This document shows positions 43,279 to 53,699 of a stretch of 64,000 bases of DNA, piece after piece. The position numbers were made by a program, and so were the translations under genes. Under the pieces are notes generated by a model. It saw nothing but the letters and a program-made list of their open reading frames with translations. It had not been told where the DNA came from and made no database searches. How positions within the stretch are numbered: the stretch's first letter is position 1; each line of letters opens with the position of its first letter. Location of the stretch: positions 333,046,421-333,110,420 of the forward strand of contig NC_085138.1 in the NCBI RefSeq assembly GCF_035046485.1, read 5' to 3'. This stretch comes from Aedes albopictus. Its lineage: Eukaryota > Arthropoda > Insecta > Diptera > Culicidae.

Positions 43279-44027
43279 AGGTGGCCCACACTTATATGAA
43301 AAACAAAAAATTCGAAAAATGTCAAGTCTTACCTCCTAAATCAGTTGTTTTGGACTCCCAGAAGCTACGTTCAAAATTTGAGCAAAATCAATTAAGCCTA
43401 AGGGGGCGCTCAAAACGCTTGAAGTTTGTATGGGAAAACTTGGTCAAATATATGCAGAAATTTTGAGTTGTCGAATTTTTCCGCTAGGTGGCGCTGTAAG
43501 CGTTCAATAATCAAACCCATTGGTATTATTGTAGGTGACTATATGCCAAACAACTTTGTCGAAGACCGCAAAGTGATCCAACGTCTGTGAAAAAAGTTAA
43601 ACCCTAGGTAAAGTGAGGATAAACTTTATTGTTGTTTTTCCAATACATGTAAAGGAATAATATCAATAATGAAATCTCAATACTTTGCCTCACTTTGTCT
43701 AGGGTATAACTTTTTTCACAGCCGTCGGATCACTTCGCGGTCTTCGACAAAGTTCTCTGGCATATAGTCACCTACAATAATACCAAAGGGTTCGATTATT
43801 GAACGCTTACAGCGCCACCTAGCGGCAAAATTCGAAAACTTAAGATTTCTGCATACATTTGGCCAAGTTTTCCCATACAAACTTCAAGCGTTTTGAGCGC
43901 CCCCTTAGGCTCAACCGATTTTGCTCAAATTTTGAACGTAGCTTCTGGGAGTCCAAAACAACTGATTCAGGAGGTAAGACTTGGCATTTTTCGAAATTTT
44001 TGTTTTTCATATCAGTGTGGGCCACCC
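43279..44027. mobile_element. 749-bp palindromic TA MITE (AGGTGGCCCACACT)
   Basis: TA (43277-43278), AGGTGGCCCACACTTATATG ... complement of GGGTGGCCCACACTGATATG, TA (44028-44029). The arms pair nearly throughout: 'aagcttctgggagtccaaaac', 'gcgccacctagcgg', 'gtcgaagaccgc', 'aatacca.tgggtt'. The small frames in each arm (43188-43466 plus, 43840-44025 minus) encode the same peptide and are palindrome artefacts. Confidence 0.93.
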
Positions 44028-44029
44028 TA

Positions 44030-46291
44030 ATCTAAAGGTTATACTCCTGTTCCTCTTTAGTCTATTGGTGTAATTCTTTCTCGATTGTCTCTGTAGTTAG
44101 AACCTCACATTAATACGAGTTTTTCTTTGTGTTTTGGATGTCCTCTGTATGGAAATGAACTCAAATGTATTTTGAAGTATGGGTCGCAATCAACTGCTTG
44201 TAAAATACATTCTACGCTACTTTCAGAGCCTCTGATAAATCTTTATACCGAGATTGTCTAGAAAATCATATCTCAATTGGTAGTAGGATTCCTTGTTTTA
44301 TGAAGAAACCGAACGACTAAGCTTTCTTGAAACATCGATAATAATTTTAATCTGTACCCTGAAAGGGAGAGATTGTTAGTGTTTCAAAACTTGCGGCTAT
44401 TCAGAAAGTTCAGTTAAAGAGAACAAGCAGATTGTTAAGCAAAAAAAAAAATACACCTTCGGCACTTTCTGATTATCTCCAATCCGAGCGAAATGTGTGA
44501 AGAAAAGGTGGTACCAGCTTTGCACGCAAGCAACTCAAATTTAAGTCCTTCCCCGAAGACACACCGATTACATGTTCAAATACTTCCTTCGTCTCAGTCC
44601 ATCTGTGTACATACCGCCATTTCCAAAAGAAAACACAATCGATCGCTTTGGGGATCGAATCCGAAAATAATTATGACAAACGATGGTTGCGTGAGGAATT
44701 TCTGCCTATCGCTTCCGGTTGCGACAAGTCGGTATTCCATTGCAATGGCATTTGCACAGTCCGACTTAATTCCCGTGTAAACATCAACCACAATGCCAAG
44801 GGGCAAGTTCTACCACGAAAAATCCGATATCTCACGGTGTGTAAGCTGCCAGCCAGCGGAGATGACAAATTGTCCCGGGTGCGTTTGAATAGAATTCCAA
44901 AACGGACGACCAGAGATCCGATACCCGTCCGTCCGCCCGCTCGCCACCGGTCGGTCTAACCTTCTTACAGAATTAAGACAATTTAGTGCCATTTAATCGT
45001 TATTGAACACCATTTCCGTTCCCCGTGGGCCAATGCATCGCAGACGGAGCAACATTGTTAGGGGTGACACCGAAGGAATAATAGAGGAGCGATATAAAAC
45101 GATTACCTCGGGGAAGATGTGTGAAATGATAGTCTCTGAAGCGCAGCAGAGCAACTGAAGGAACCGGGAGAAAAAAAGTTGAGTTATGAATGGAACAGAC
45201 AGACAAGCAGTAGTGAGAAGAATCGGATGTGGACATAATGCACCTTTTCATTCGGTCACAGGATTCAGGTTCATAAATTTGATTCTTCCGACTATTGCAC
45301 CTTTTCGGGTGGTTGGGATTCGAGTTGTTCGGTAGGGATGTCACTTTTTCTTCACAAGTCACGGACATACTTCTCGAAGAAGTTTCGGAAATAGTAAATA
45401 CTTCCCAATAAAAAAAACTTTATCGACGTACCGGTCTTTCAGGACTTTCTTCAAGAGTTCAATCACAAAATGAATTTTGAAGATGAGTATATATTAGCCT
45501 TCCAACTAAACGGCTCACGGTACACTTGTTCAGAGTATTTGGTATGTAAAAGGTAAGAATTAATACGAAAACAGATCATCTCTCTAGCACAAGTCCAGGT
45601 ACCCGTCAATTGCAGCGTCGTCGAAACCGCTTCGTGTTCTGCTTCCAGCATCCGAGCAAGCAGCATCCCCAGAGTTTTGTCGCGCTCTTCCTCCTATTGT
45701 CGAAATCCGGTAGAAACCCATAAATCAAACCGACGACACACAGGAACAATGTGGAATAAAAATTTTCCTCTCGTGTTCTGTCGATGTTCCGATATTCGAC
45801 CAGATATCCACGGTTTCTACCCTTCAAAAGTTAGCGGTTTAGTATGTTTTCAGTGAGTGCCGACTAGCGAAAGTTTCCTCTATTTTTCATCCTTTTTTCT
45901 GAATGCATCTTTCAATTTGAATCGTATTTATTATTGTATGTATTTTGCTAGGCAGTTAAAAGTTGAAATCAATCGGTATAGAGGGATGAAATTGGAAAGT
46001 CTGTTTAGAGAAACCCTAATTGGGCGCGAATGAATAAAAATAAATCAGATTTGGTTGAAAAGCTTGCTTCTATAATAGAAAATAAATTTCCAGAGGCTAC
46101 GCGTCAATGAGTTTTTAGAAACAAAATGCAGTAGACTATTTCCGTTAGACCTTGTTATGCACTGCATGAAAGTTATTGTGCGAAAGCGATAACAGATATG
46201 ACCGGTTGCATTTGTTCGTTTCAGACTCTTCTGCGCGATTAATTCCTCACATATTATAGATGACACAGACATGTTATGATGTACTAGAGAC
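44030..46291. other. Unassigned 2.3-kb intergenic region
   Basis: The longest stretch with no recognised repeat. Open frames at 45000-45368 minus (122 codons) and 44648-44959 plus (103 codons) show no domain, and both strands are open together at 44590-44990. No convincing splice-linked exons. Confidence 0.4.
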
Positions 46292-46429
46292 CAAGCCCGT
46301 GCACAAGGGGGGGGGGGGGTGGACTGCTAAACCCCCCATTACCGACGCTTCATACACTAGGCGCCCCTCCGCCTTTTGCCGAAATTGGCAAAAACCTCAC
46401 CCTTGGCGCCACTTCTGTGCAGGGGTCTG
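46292..46429. mobile_element. Small hAT-like MITE with poly-G
   Basis: The ends CAAGCCCGTGCACAAG and complement of CAGACCCCTGCACAGA share most positions. Flanks CTAGAGAC and GTATAGAC match in six of eight bases. The interior has a G run of 14 at 46306-46319 and 'aattggcaaaa...ttttgccgaaatt' pairing. Tentative. Confidence 0.5.
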
Positions 46430-46786
46430 GTATAGACTCATATAGCCTATGCGTCAATCACACGCATGTAAGCTTCGAGCTTTTCCTTTAGGGGCGGACT
46501 GACTAGCCTTTATGGTGCTTTTGGGGTGAGATTTACTAACCTCGCCCGAACCGGAGGCTTCCTCAGATTTCTCTTAGGTCGGCCTTCCAGTAAGCCGAAC
46601 CTTGCCCGAACAGGAGGCCTCCTCAGATTGCTCTTGGGTCGTCCTTCCAGTCGGATTGGCGGTATCGGCAGTCGGTTGATCTATAATCTTCCTTAGTTGG
46701 ATTTCAACAAATCGGTAGTTGAGGGTGTATTTGGACTTCTTCAACTTTTCTATCGACGCACCCTCTACTGTGAAGATCCATTTCAT
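46430..46786. other. Unassigned sequence with two-unit tandem repeat
   Basis: 'gcccgaac.ggaggc.tcctcagatt.ctctt.ggtcg.ccttccag' occurs twice, at about 46543-46592 and 46604-46653. The minus frame 46574-46786 (71 codons) reads through one unit and has no recognised domain; it may belong to the host sequence into which the adjacent LINE inserted. Confidence 0.4.
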
Positions 46787-46810
46787 TCATTTATTTAGTT
46801 AACATCAAAT

Positions 46811-47252
46811 TCATGATAGTACTGAATCAACAATTTGCCGCCATAATACTCGATTTGCAGCTGCAGCTCTCCAACGTCGGTCACGCCCAACACTCGCCAG
46901 ATCACGCTCCACCTGGTCCGCCCATCGTGCCCTCTGCGCTCCACGCCTTCTTGTACCAACCGGATGGTTAGCAAACACCAGCTTTGCAGGGTTGTTGTCC
47001 GGCATTCTTGCAACATGCCCTGCCCATCGTATCCTTCCGGCTTTGGCCACCTTCTGGATGCTGGGTTCGCCGTAAAGTGCAGCGAGCTCGTGGTTCATTC
47101 TTCTCCGCCACACACCGTTCTCCTGTACACCGCCGAAGATCGTCCTTAGCACCCGTCGCTCGAAAACTCCGAGTGCTTGCAGGTCCTCCTCGAGCATGGT
47201 CCATGTCTCGTGTCCGTAGAGAACCACCGGTCTTATTAACGTCTTGTACATG
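46811..47252 (-). pseudogene. RTE-like LINE C-terminal domain after the MITE
   Basis: Resumes at MYKTLIRPVVLYGHE and continues through GVFERRVLRTIFGGVQ, RWAGHVARMPDNNPAK, VGTRRRGAQRARWADQVERDL to a stop at 46811. Removing the MITE and one TGTACATG restores codon continuity with the upstream part, so the interruption by the MITE is the only visible defect between the two halves. Confidence 0.88.
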
Positions 47253-47469
47253 CAGGCCCGGATTAAGGATTGTGGGGGCCCGGGGCCCGAGCGGATGTGG
47301 AGGCCCCTCGGAGAGATGACCATAAATGTCTTTCTTTATTTTTGAACAGTACTTGAGCAATATGAAAAATAATACTAATGCTAGCAACCAAAAAAGGTTT
47401 TTGTGGGGCCCCTAAAATGTGGGGGCCCGGGGCCCGGGCCCCCCCGGCCCCCCCTTAGATCCGGCCCTG
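47253..47469. mobile_element. 217-bp hAT-type MITE, TSD TGTACATG
   Basis: It starts CAGGCCCGGATTAAGG and ends with the complement of CAGGGCCGGATCTAAG. A perfect 8-bp duplication TGTACATG is at 47245-47252 and 47470-47477. The GC-rich subterminal run 'ggggcccgggcccccccgg' at 47421-47450 folds on itself. Same family as 25041-25216. Confidence 0.95.
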
Positions 47470-49084
47470 TGTACATGGTACATTTGGTGCGGGGGTGAAT
47501 CTTTTTTGACCGCAGTTTCTTCTGGAGCCCATAGTAGGCACGACTTCCACTGATGATGCGCCTTCGTATTTCACGGCTCACGTTATTGTCAGCCGTTAGC
47601 AAGGAACCGAGGTAGACGAATTCTTCTACCACCTCGAAAGTATCCCCGTCTATCGTAACATTGCTGCCAAGGCTTGTCCTGTCTCGCTCAGTCCCACCTA
47701 CCAGCATGTACTTTGTCTTAGCCGCATTCACCACCAGTCCGACCTTTGCTGCTTCACGTTTCAGGCGGGTGTACTGTTCTGCCACCGTTCCAAATGTTCT
47801 GGCAATAATATCCATGTCATCCGCAAAACAGACAAATTGGCTGGATTTCGTGAAGATCGTACCCCGGCTGTTGAGCCTGGCTCGTCGCATAACACCTTCC
47901 AGGGCGATGTTGAATAGTAGGCAGGAAAGTCCATCACCTTGTCGTAGTCCCCGTCGGGATTCAAAAGAACTGGATAGCTCACCCGAAATCCTTACGCTGT
48001 TCTGCACACCGTCCATCGTTGCTCTTATCAGTCTAGTCAGCTTCCCGGGAAAGCTGTTCTCGTCCATAATTTTCCATAGCTCTGTGCGGTCGATACTGTC
48101 GTATGCCGCTTTGAAGTCGATGAACAGGTGATGCGTTGGGACCTGGTATTCACGGCATTTCTGGAGGATTTGCCGTACGGTGAAGATCTGGTCCGTTGTC
48201 GACCGGCCGTCGATGAAACCGGGTTGGTAACTTCCCACGAACTCATTTACTTTAGGTGAAAGACGACGGAAGATGATCTGGGATAGCACTTTATAGGCGG
48301 CATTCAAAACGGTGATCGCTCGAAAGTTCTCACACATTAACTTGTCGCCTTTCTTGTGGATGGGACAGCTTATCCCTTCCTTCCACTCCTCCGGTAGCTG
48401 TTCGGTTTCCCAGATCTTGACTACTAACTGGTGCAGACAGGTGGCCAACTTTTCCGGGCCCATCTTGATGAGTTCTGCTGCGATACCGTCCTTACCAGCC
48501 GCTTTGTTGTTTTTGAGCTGGTGGATGGCATCCTTAACTTCCCTCAGCGTGGGAGTTGGTTCGTTCCCGTCCTCTGCTGCACCAACATAGTCATTTCCTC
48601 CGCTGCCTTGGTCCTCCGTGCCTACATTCTCTTCGCCGTTCAGGTGCTCGTCGAAGTGCTGCTTCCACCTTTCGATCACCTCACGTTTGTCCGTCAGGAG
48701 GCTCCCTTCCCTATCCCTGCATATTTCGGCTTGCGGCACGTAGCCTTTGCAGGATGCGTTGAGCTTCTGGTAGAACTTGCGTGTTTCCTGTGAACGGCAC
48801 AGCAGTTCCATTTCCTCGCACTCCGCTTCTTCCAGGCGGCGCTTTTGCTCCCGGAAGAGACGGGTCTGCTGCTTCCGCTTCTGTCTGTATCGCTCCACAT
48901 TCTGTCGGGTTCCATGCTGCAGCATTACCGCCCGCGCTGCATCCTTCTCCTCCAGAACCGTTCTGCACTCCTCGTCGAACCAATCGTTTCGTCGACTCCG
49001 TTCTACGTACCCGATAGTGCTCTCGGCTGCGTTGTTGATGGCTGCTTTCACTGTACTCCAGCAGTCCTCTAGAGGGGTTCGCAT
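47470..49084 (-). pseudogene. RTE-like reverse transcriptase, open until MITE
   Basis: The ATG at 49084, preceded in frame by a TAG about 27 bases upstream, opens a frame that runs to 47381; the last 29 codons lie in the MITE. Linker (residues 1-190: RNDWFDEECRT, KFYQKLNASCKGYVPQAEIC), then RT: NNKAAGKDGIAAELIKMG, LPEEWKEGISCPIHKKGDK, NFRAITVLN, GRSTTDQIFTVRQ, FIDFKAAYDSIDR (motif A), SRRGLRQGDGLSCLLFNIAL (motif B), FADDMDIIA (motif C, both catalytic Asp present), then LVGGTERD and VEEFVYLGSLLTADN. All RT catalytic residues are intact. It would copy element RNA but lacks an endonuclease in this copy. Confidence 0.88.
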
Positions 49085-49280
49085 TCTTCTCTTGTTGATT
49101 TTCCGGTGCTAGTCTTCTTTACGGCTGGCTCGCAGGGCCTGACACCAACCCACTAACCCAGGGAGCTGGGCTTACCTTCCCGGAAGCTACGGGTTCCGCA
49201 TTGGCATTTCCTCCAACTACAGTGCAAAATAGCTAGGCTCGAGCGCCAGTCTTCGCCGGGGGTGGTGTTTTTAATGGGCG

Positions 49281-50430
49281 CCCAGGAGATAATATTTTAC
49301 CTGAGCTTCCACCCCCAACCCAGCCAACCACATATTGTAAATAATTGTGTGGAAAAAATCGTATATTTTCATATATTGAATCAGAATTGTATAATAATAT
49401 GTATATATATTGACAATGATTGCGTAAAATTGCATTTCATGCCAAATTAAATTTTATTTGCGATTTTATTTCATATAGTCGTCTCCGATCATAAAAGGTG
49501 CGAAATACTATCGGTAGGATCGCACAGAATCGGATAGAATCGTGAAAAAAACATACATTCTTAGTGTCAAGCTGCTAGTTCGCTAGCATCGTATATATGA
49601 TTTCTTCGAATCGTGGAAATCGAGCTTGCTACCTAAAGGTATGATGAAAATCGGTGAAATCGTATACAACTATAACAATGTTGTATATTGATCGTTTACG
49701 TCACACTTGCGTCGTATACGTAGTGAATGAAATCGTTGAAATCGTATATTCATTTTTACAGTTGCATATGATTGTTACTGCACTTTTAATAGTCGAACCT
49801 TAATCTCGGAAATCGTAAATGGTTTTGTTTACATATTTGTATGATGGAGAAGAAGGAAAAATGGTACTCATCACAAATTTGTATTTTTGCTGTTGTTGAC
49901 ACATTCCAACCATGGTAGCAATAATTTCAACCAAATATATAGGTCTTCATACTAGCAGATGGCTTACAATAAGTGATATATAGATTCCAACAACGATGTG
50001 AATTCCAGGCCTCTTGCACGGCACCACTTTTGGTGCCGCTCAATGCACAACAACAACGCTCCCAACACAAGTCTCGCACCGTACCATGCTTATTTGTATT
50101 CGTTTCATGCCATTCACTTTGAACTCTCTATTTTCAACTTGGCAATATAGCCAATAGTGATAACGCACAGTTCTCAATCAAAGGACCTAAGTTCGATTCC
50201 CACTGATCACCAATTGTTTTTTTTATTTGAAAATCTTGAGTCGTATATTGGTACTCTCAATCGTAATAAGATCATACATAGTCGTATATTTAGACGGATA
50301 AAATCGGCGAAATCGTAGGAATTTTTCGAGAAATCGTAAATTATGTTGGATGGAATCGCAGTAATCGTATACATGTTTGGATATGGCCTCCACTTCAGTG
50401 TGTATATGCCTGTTTCGTGCATTGAATATG
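49281..50430. repeat. AT-rich block with dispersed AATCGTA motifs
   Basis: Between about 49480 and 50370 the motif 'aaatcgtat/aatcgtaaa' or its complement occurs roughly a dozen times. The right edge has 'gtttggatatggcctccacttcag', matching the arm of the 34.6-kb hairpin and the 1.08-kb elements. It is probably an old relative of that MITE family; termini are not identifiable. No gene. Confidence 0.45.
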
Positions 50431-50456
50431 ATTTCTTTGGTGCTATATATGTGTGA

Positions 50457-50900
50457 CTATTTCAGTTGCAATTTCGATATAGCAACCAAATTGCTGGCTG
50501 GGAAGGCCTTATTCCGGTCTTTTCCCTTCTCCCGGAGAGTCCTAAGCTGCTTCCCCTGCGAGCGTGTGAGTGTGGGGAATTTCTTACTCGGAGCCCCCTT
50601 GGCTTCCGTAGAACCCTTGTTATCTTCGGATCCTTTGCTACTTGCTAAAGATTCTAGGGGGTTGATACCATCATCTTCGTTATCTTCCATGTCCAGCAGG
50701 TTGGAGTCGGTCGATGAGGGGGGTTGTAGATCTGGATCAGCTTTGTCGAAACATGTGCTGCTCCGGGAGGTAGGCGTTGAGGGGCTGAGTAGCTGGTCTT
50801 CGGTAAGGCCAAACTGACTCAGAGTATTCTCCACTTCGCTCTCACAAGACTGAGAGAAGCAGTCGTCACCTTGAAGGTTGTTTGTAGAATTTGTACTCAT
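50457..50900 (-). pseudogene. LINE ORF1 N-terminal part with 5' leader
   Basis: ATG at 50898-50900 (context ccaaaaATGa); the frame is open four codons further up but from a non-ATG codon. 148 codons: acidic, Ser/Thr-rich N-terminus (residues 1-95), then basic (KKFPTLTRSQGKQLRTLREKG). Upstream 50901-51200 on the minus strand is a leader containing 'gtgcaccagggcgaacatccc' and 'ctactcgtgggacc'. The style is that of mosquito Jockey/LOA-type LINE ORF1. The frame ends at 50457 in AT-rich sequence without the RNA-binding knuckles, so this is a 3'-truncated piece. Confidence 0.55.
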
Positions 50901-51794
50901 TTTTGGTCCCACGAGTAGCTAGGGAAATAAATGTCCGCTGCACCAGTGCCCCGCCGTAGTGCAGTAAGGGCTGCTTACTGGGATGTTCGCCCTGGTGCAC
51001 CCCAGGCTCCGTTCGCGGTTGAGCATGTTTAGAACCCCCTCAACCATTCAGCCCTCGGCACGGGTCGCATGACACCTTGGCATTGGGATATATTCATTTT
51101 TGCTTTACACGATGGCCATGAATAACAGCCATCGCAACCTTCCTCTTTTACCAGGGCTTAGGACCTGTAGCTCAAGTTCTCAATAGTTTCACGATCTTTT
51201 GGACATGCAACTACGGAGAACCATCATTTCTAGCGGAGTTTTACACATTCGATGCATTTATTTTGGCCTTCATTCACCTTCTATAAACTTTCACACTTGT
51301 TCGCAACCTAGTGAATACAATTTATCTATTGTTTCATTATCTACCTCGATCTCTACTCCATTTCACTCTGTGTAGAAAATGACCGATAAAGCCATAATAT
51401 AATTAATTCAAAATTAGAAATATTACCCACTCCACTGCCGGAGGGTATATAATTTGCTCGCAGGTTGGTGCGATGGTTAACTACCTCCGGCGAATAGGTA
51501 CGAGTGGTATGAAAATTATTCAACCGCCCAATACTAATCATGCCGTGTCTGGGCAAGCCACCTCTAGATGGCGATAGAGAGCAAACGGCAAACAGAAGCA
51601 AAAACGATGCCAGCGCCGCGACTGGTCTATTCACCAACTACCAAATATGCCTCCACCATTCGTCCATTTGAAATTTCTGGTATCTTTTTTCACCGCACAA
51701 TTATCCTTGGCGTGAGAAGAACCTCCACAAATCATGCATTTAGCTTCCATGTGGCAATGTTTTGTTCCATGCCCCCAGCCCTGGCACTTGCGGC

Positions 51795-52164
51795 CAGTGC
51801 TGGGAAAACTCACTTGCTACAATCTCAGATTGGGAGCATGCTATCAAAAACGGTGTTTGAAGCGCATTTGCATTGTTGTGTTACCTAAAAGTTTGCGGAA
51901 TAAAGCAATCATCGCACACGCACACCGAAATCGTTGCAGAGCTGTGAGCACGAGGTGAGTAAAAGTTATACTCCTTCTATTCATCTCGTGCTCACGGCTT
52001 TCTTACGACTTTGGTACACGCATGCGTCTCTTGCTTTATTCGACAAACTTTTAGGTAACACTTCGATGCAATTATCCTTTATTCATCGTTTTTTCATAGC
52101 ATGCTTCTGAACTGAGATAGAAGCAAGTAAGTATAACTCTTGTAGGTGAGTATTCTCAACACTG
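51795..52164. mobile_element. 370-bp hAT-type palindromic MITE inside ORF1
   Basis: The ends CAGTGCTGGGAAAACTCAC and complement of CAGTGTTGAGAATACTCAC. 8-bp duplications CTTGCGGC (51787-51794) and CTTACGGC (52165-52172) differ at one base. The core 'gagcacgaggtgagt' pairs with 'tcatctcgtgctc'. Shares 'gcatgctatcaaaaa' and 'ctgaactgagat' with the copy at 16124-16526 and is more diverged. Confidence 0.9.
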
Positions 52165-52337
52165 CTTACGGCACTTAGTAGGGTTCCGGAAATTCCCCCA
52201 GGCTTCTTCTAGTTTTTCGGCTACGCAGTCTTTATAAAACTAACGACGTTTAATGTTATCCCAAAGTTTCGACGCTAGTTGGGCGCCTTTCTCAGGGGGT
52301 AAATACAAGGGTAAATACTTGTGTCGTTTTTGTCTAA

Positions 52338-52451
52338 CTCCAACTGTCGGGTATGATGATTTTTGGTACATGGCTTTACAATCTTCTAACTCCAACTCCA
52401 ACTGTCGGGTATGATGATTTTTGGTACATGGCTTTACAATCTTTCGTATCG
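52338..52451. repeat. Two-unit tandem duplication (about 55 bp)
   Basis: 'ccaactgtcgggtatgatgatttttggtacatggctttacaatctt' occurs twice back to back (about 52340-52386 and 52395-52442). It duplicates part of the LINE ORF1 and was present before the 52452 insertion, whose target copy lies at its edge. Confidence 0.85.
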
Positions 52452-52453
52452 GT

Positions 52454-52960
52454 GCGGTAGTTCGGCAGCAGCAAAGCTTCGCGCGCTTGCTTTGTTAGAT
52501 TTTTGCGATATTTTCTTCTCTGCGGGGCTCTGACGACGACGACGGGATGCCAAGCAGTCAGTAGTGTGCGGTAGTTCGGCAGCAGCAAAGCTTCGCGCGC
52601 TTGCTTTGTTAGATTTTTGCGATATTTTCTTCTTTGCGGGGCTCCGACGACGACGACGGGATGCCAAGCAGTCAGTAGTGTGCGGTAGTTCGGCAGCAGC
52701 AAAGCTTCGCGCGCTTGCTTTGTTAGATTTTTGGGGGCCATCCATTAAGTACGTCACGGTCCTAGGGGGGAGGGGGGGTTTGTGAAAGTGTGACAAGCAA
52801 TGTATTAAGTATAGGAAAAACCCGTACGAAGGGGGGAGGGGGGGTCGAAAATTCCCGATTTTAGCGTGACGTACTTAATGGATGCTCCCTTGCGATATTT
52901 TCTTCTTTGCGGGGCTCCGACGACGGGACGAAGTGTGCGGTGGACGCGTCGTGGCTCGAG
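52454..52960 (+). repeat. 114-bp promoter-like tandem repeat
   Basis: Units start 'gcggtagttcggcagcagca' and contain 'gcttcgcgcgcttgctttgttag', 'gcgatattttcttc' and 'cgacgacgacgggatgccaagcagtc'. Because 114 is a multiple of three, the minus strand appears to encode a 38-residue repeat; this is a by-product of the period. Unit 3 is interrupted at 52731 by the MITE and resumes at 52893. Tandem 5' units drive transcription in several LINEs; that role is inferred here. Confidence 0.85.
52734..52889. mobile_element. 156-bp MITE (CATCCATTAAGTACGTCACG), 3-bp TSD
   Basis: The left GGGGCCATCCATTAAGTACG and the complement of the right GGGAGCATCCATTAAGTACG. It splits 'agatttttg/cgatattt' of the 114-bp repeat and duplicates TTG (52731-52733, 52890-52892). 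G-runs flank the centre. The interruption of a known repeat gives an exact empty-site comparison with units 1 and 2. Confidence 0.93.
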
Positions 52961-53699
52961 TCGGTTCCGAATTTTTCGCTCTCCGTCGGCGCTACTTCCC
53001 AATACACTTTTAGTGGATAATAAATATTTTTTTTGTATTAACACAAAAGAGTGGAAAATGATAGTTAGGGCTCGCCGGTCGAGAAAAAAATCCGGGCGCC
53101 GACAAGTGAGTCGCGTTCAGTGTATTTCTGTGTGGAATAGACTAAAGGTCTCTGCTCCATAGTGGAGTGGAGACGCGCGATATAATTTTCCTTTTGGCTA
53201 GTTTTTGCGTCGAAAAGTGGTCGGTTGTTAACGGCGGTTTGTGTATATTGATCCATTGTCAAATCATATCACCAACCATAGGTGACTCCCGGACTGACAA
53301 TGTACCTTACCCTACTAACAAAAATTCCTTCCTGAGACAAACGTGGAGATGCAGCGATTCGCGGTCTTTTTAACAACGTTTGTCTTACTAACATTCCCTC
53401 CCATCCTCGATGACCGTAAGGACGTGGCCGGCGCCGTTATTGACCTTATTAAAGTTGAGAGCTCTCGAACTGTGTACATTGAGAATAGTAAGCTAGTCCC
53501 AAGCCCTATTCATTGGTTCCTTGTGCAATTTCGATTGCTCTGGTCAATCACGGAGTAGCAACTACGAATTGTGCGGTCATCTATGCTCATGCTCATGCTC
53601 ATGCTCATGCTCATGCTCATGCTCATGGCTTTACAATCTTTCGTATCGTCAAGCGTTACGATCCATATAAAAATTCCGGGGTTTAGAGGCATTTCAGGA

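Larger units (their letters stand above)
46787..49280 (-). mobile_element. RTE-like LINE with 5' leader, split by a MITE
   Basis: From about 49280 down: a leader ('gcccagctccctgggttagtgggttgg' on the minus strand), a 539-codon reverse-transcriptase frame, the hAT MITE (47253-47469), the C-terminal frame and a 3' end 'ttaactaaataaatgaatg'. The leader is joined directly to the linker upstream of the RT; no endonuclease domain is present between them, so this copy appears internally deleted or is a different arrangement. Except for the MITE the coding region shows no stop, making this the youngest LINE in the window. Partial 3' copy at 43003-43190. Confidence 0.85.
52452..53623 (+). mobile_element. 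Non-autonomous LINE derivative with 25-bp TSD
   Basis: The 25 bases at 52427-52451 (CATGGCTTTACAATCTTTCG...) recur exactly at 53624-53648. Between them: three direct copies of a 114-bp unit (starts 52454, 52568, 52682; the last continues after the nested MITE), a GC-rich leader-like stretch (52915-53110), a roughly 400-bp 3' part, and a (CATGCT)n tail at 53583-53623. A 5' tandem array plus a 3' microsatellite tail is the layout of a LINE with promoter repeats, but no ORF1 or ORF2 remains. It sits in the LINE ORF1 of the opposite strand. Confidence 0.85.

Noticed and set aside
43188..44025. Matching peptides on opposite strands
   Set aside because: They are the two arms of one palindromic MITE, not paired genes.
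45000..45368. 122-codon minus ORF as a gene
   Set aside because: No domain, no promoter or splice context, and the neighbouring plus frames are equally open.
50457..50912. Acidic host protein on the minus strand
   Set aside because: The leader and the acidic-then-basic layout fit LINE ORF1, and CCHC-knuckle ORF1 sequence of the same kind lies next to it.
52376..52796. Minus-strand protein with three 38-residue repeats
   Set aside because: The repeat follows from the 114-bp DNA period (three times 38) and two frames are repetitive at once; the plus-strand layout with TSD and tail shows it is a retroelement array.
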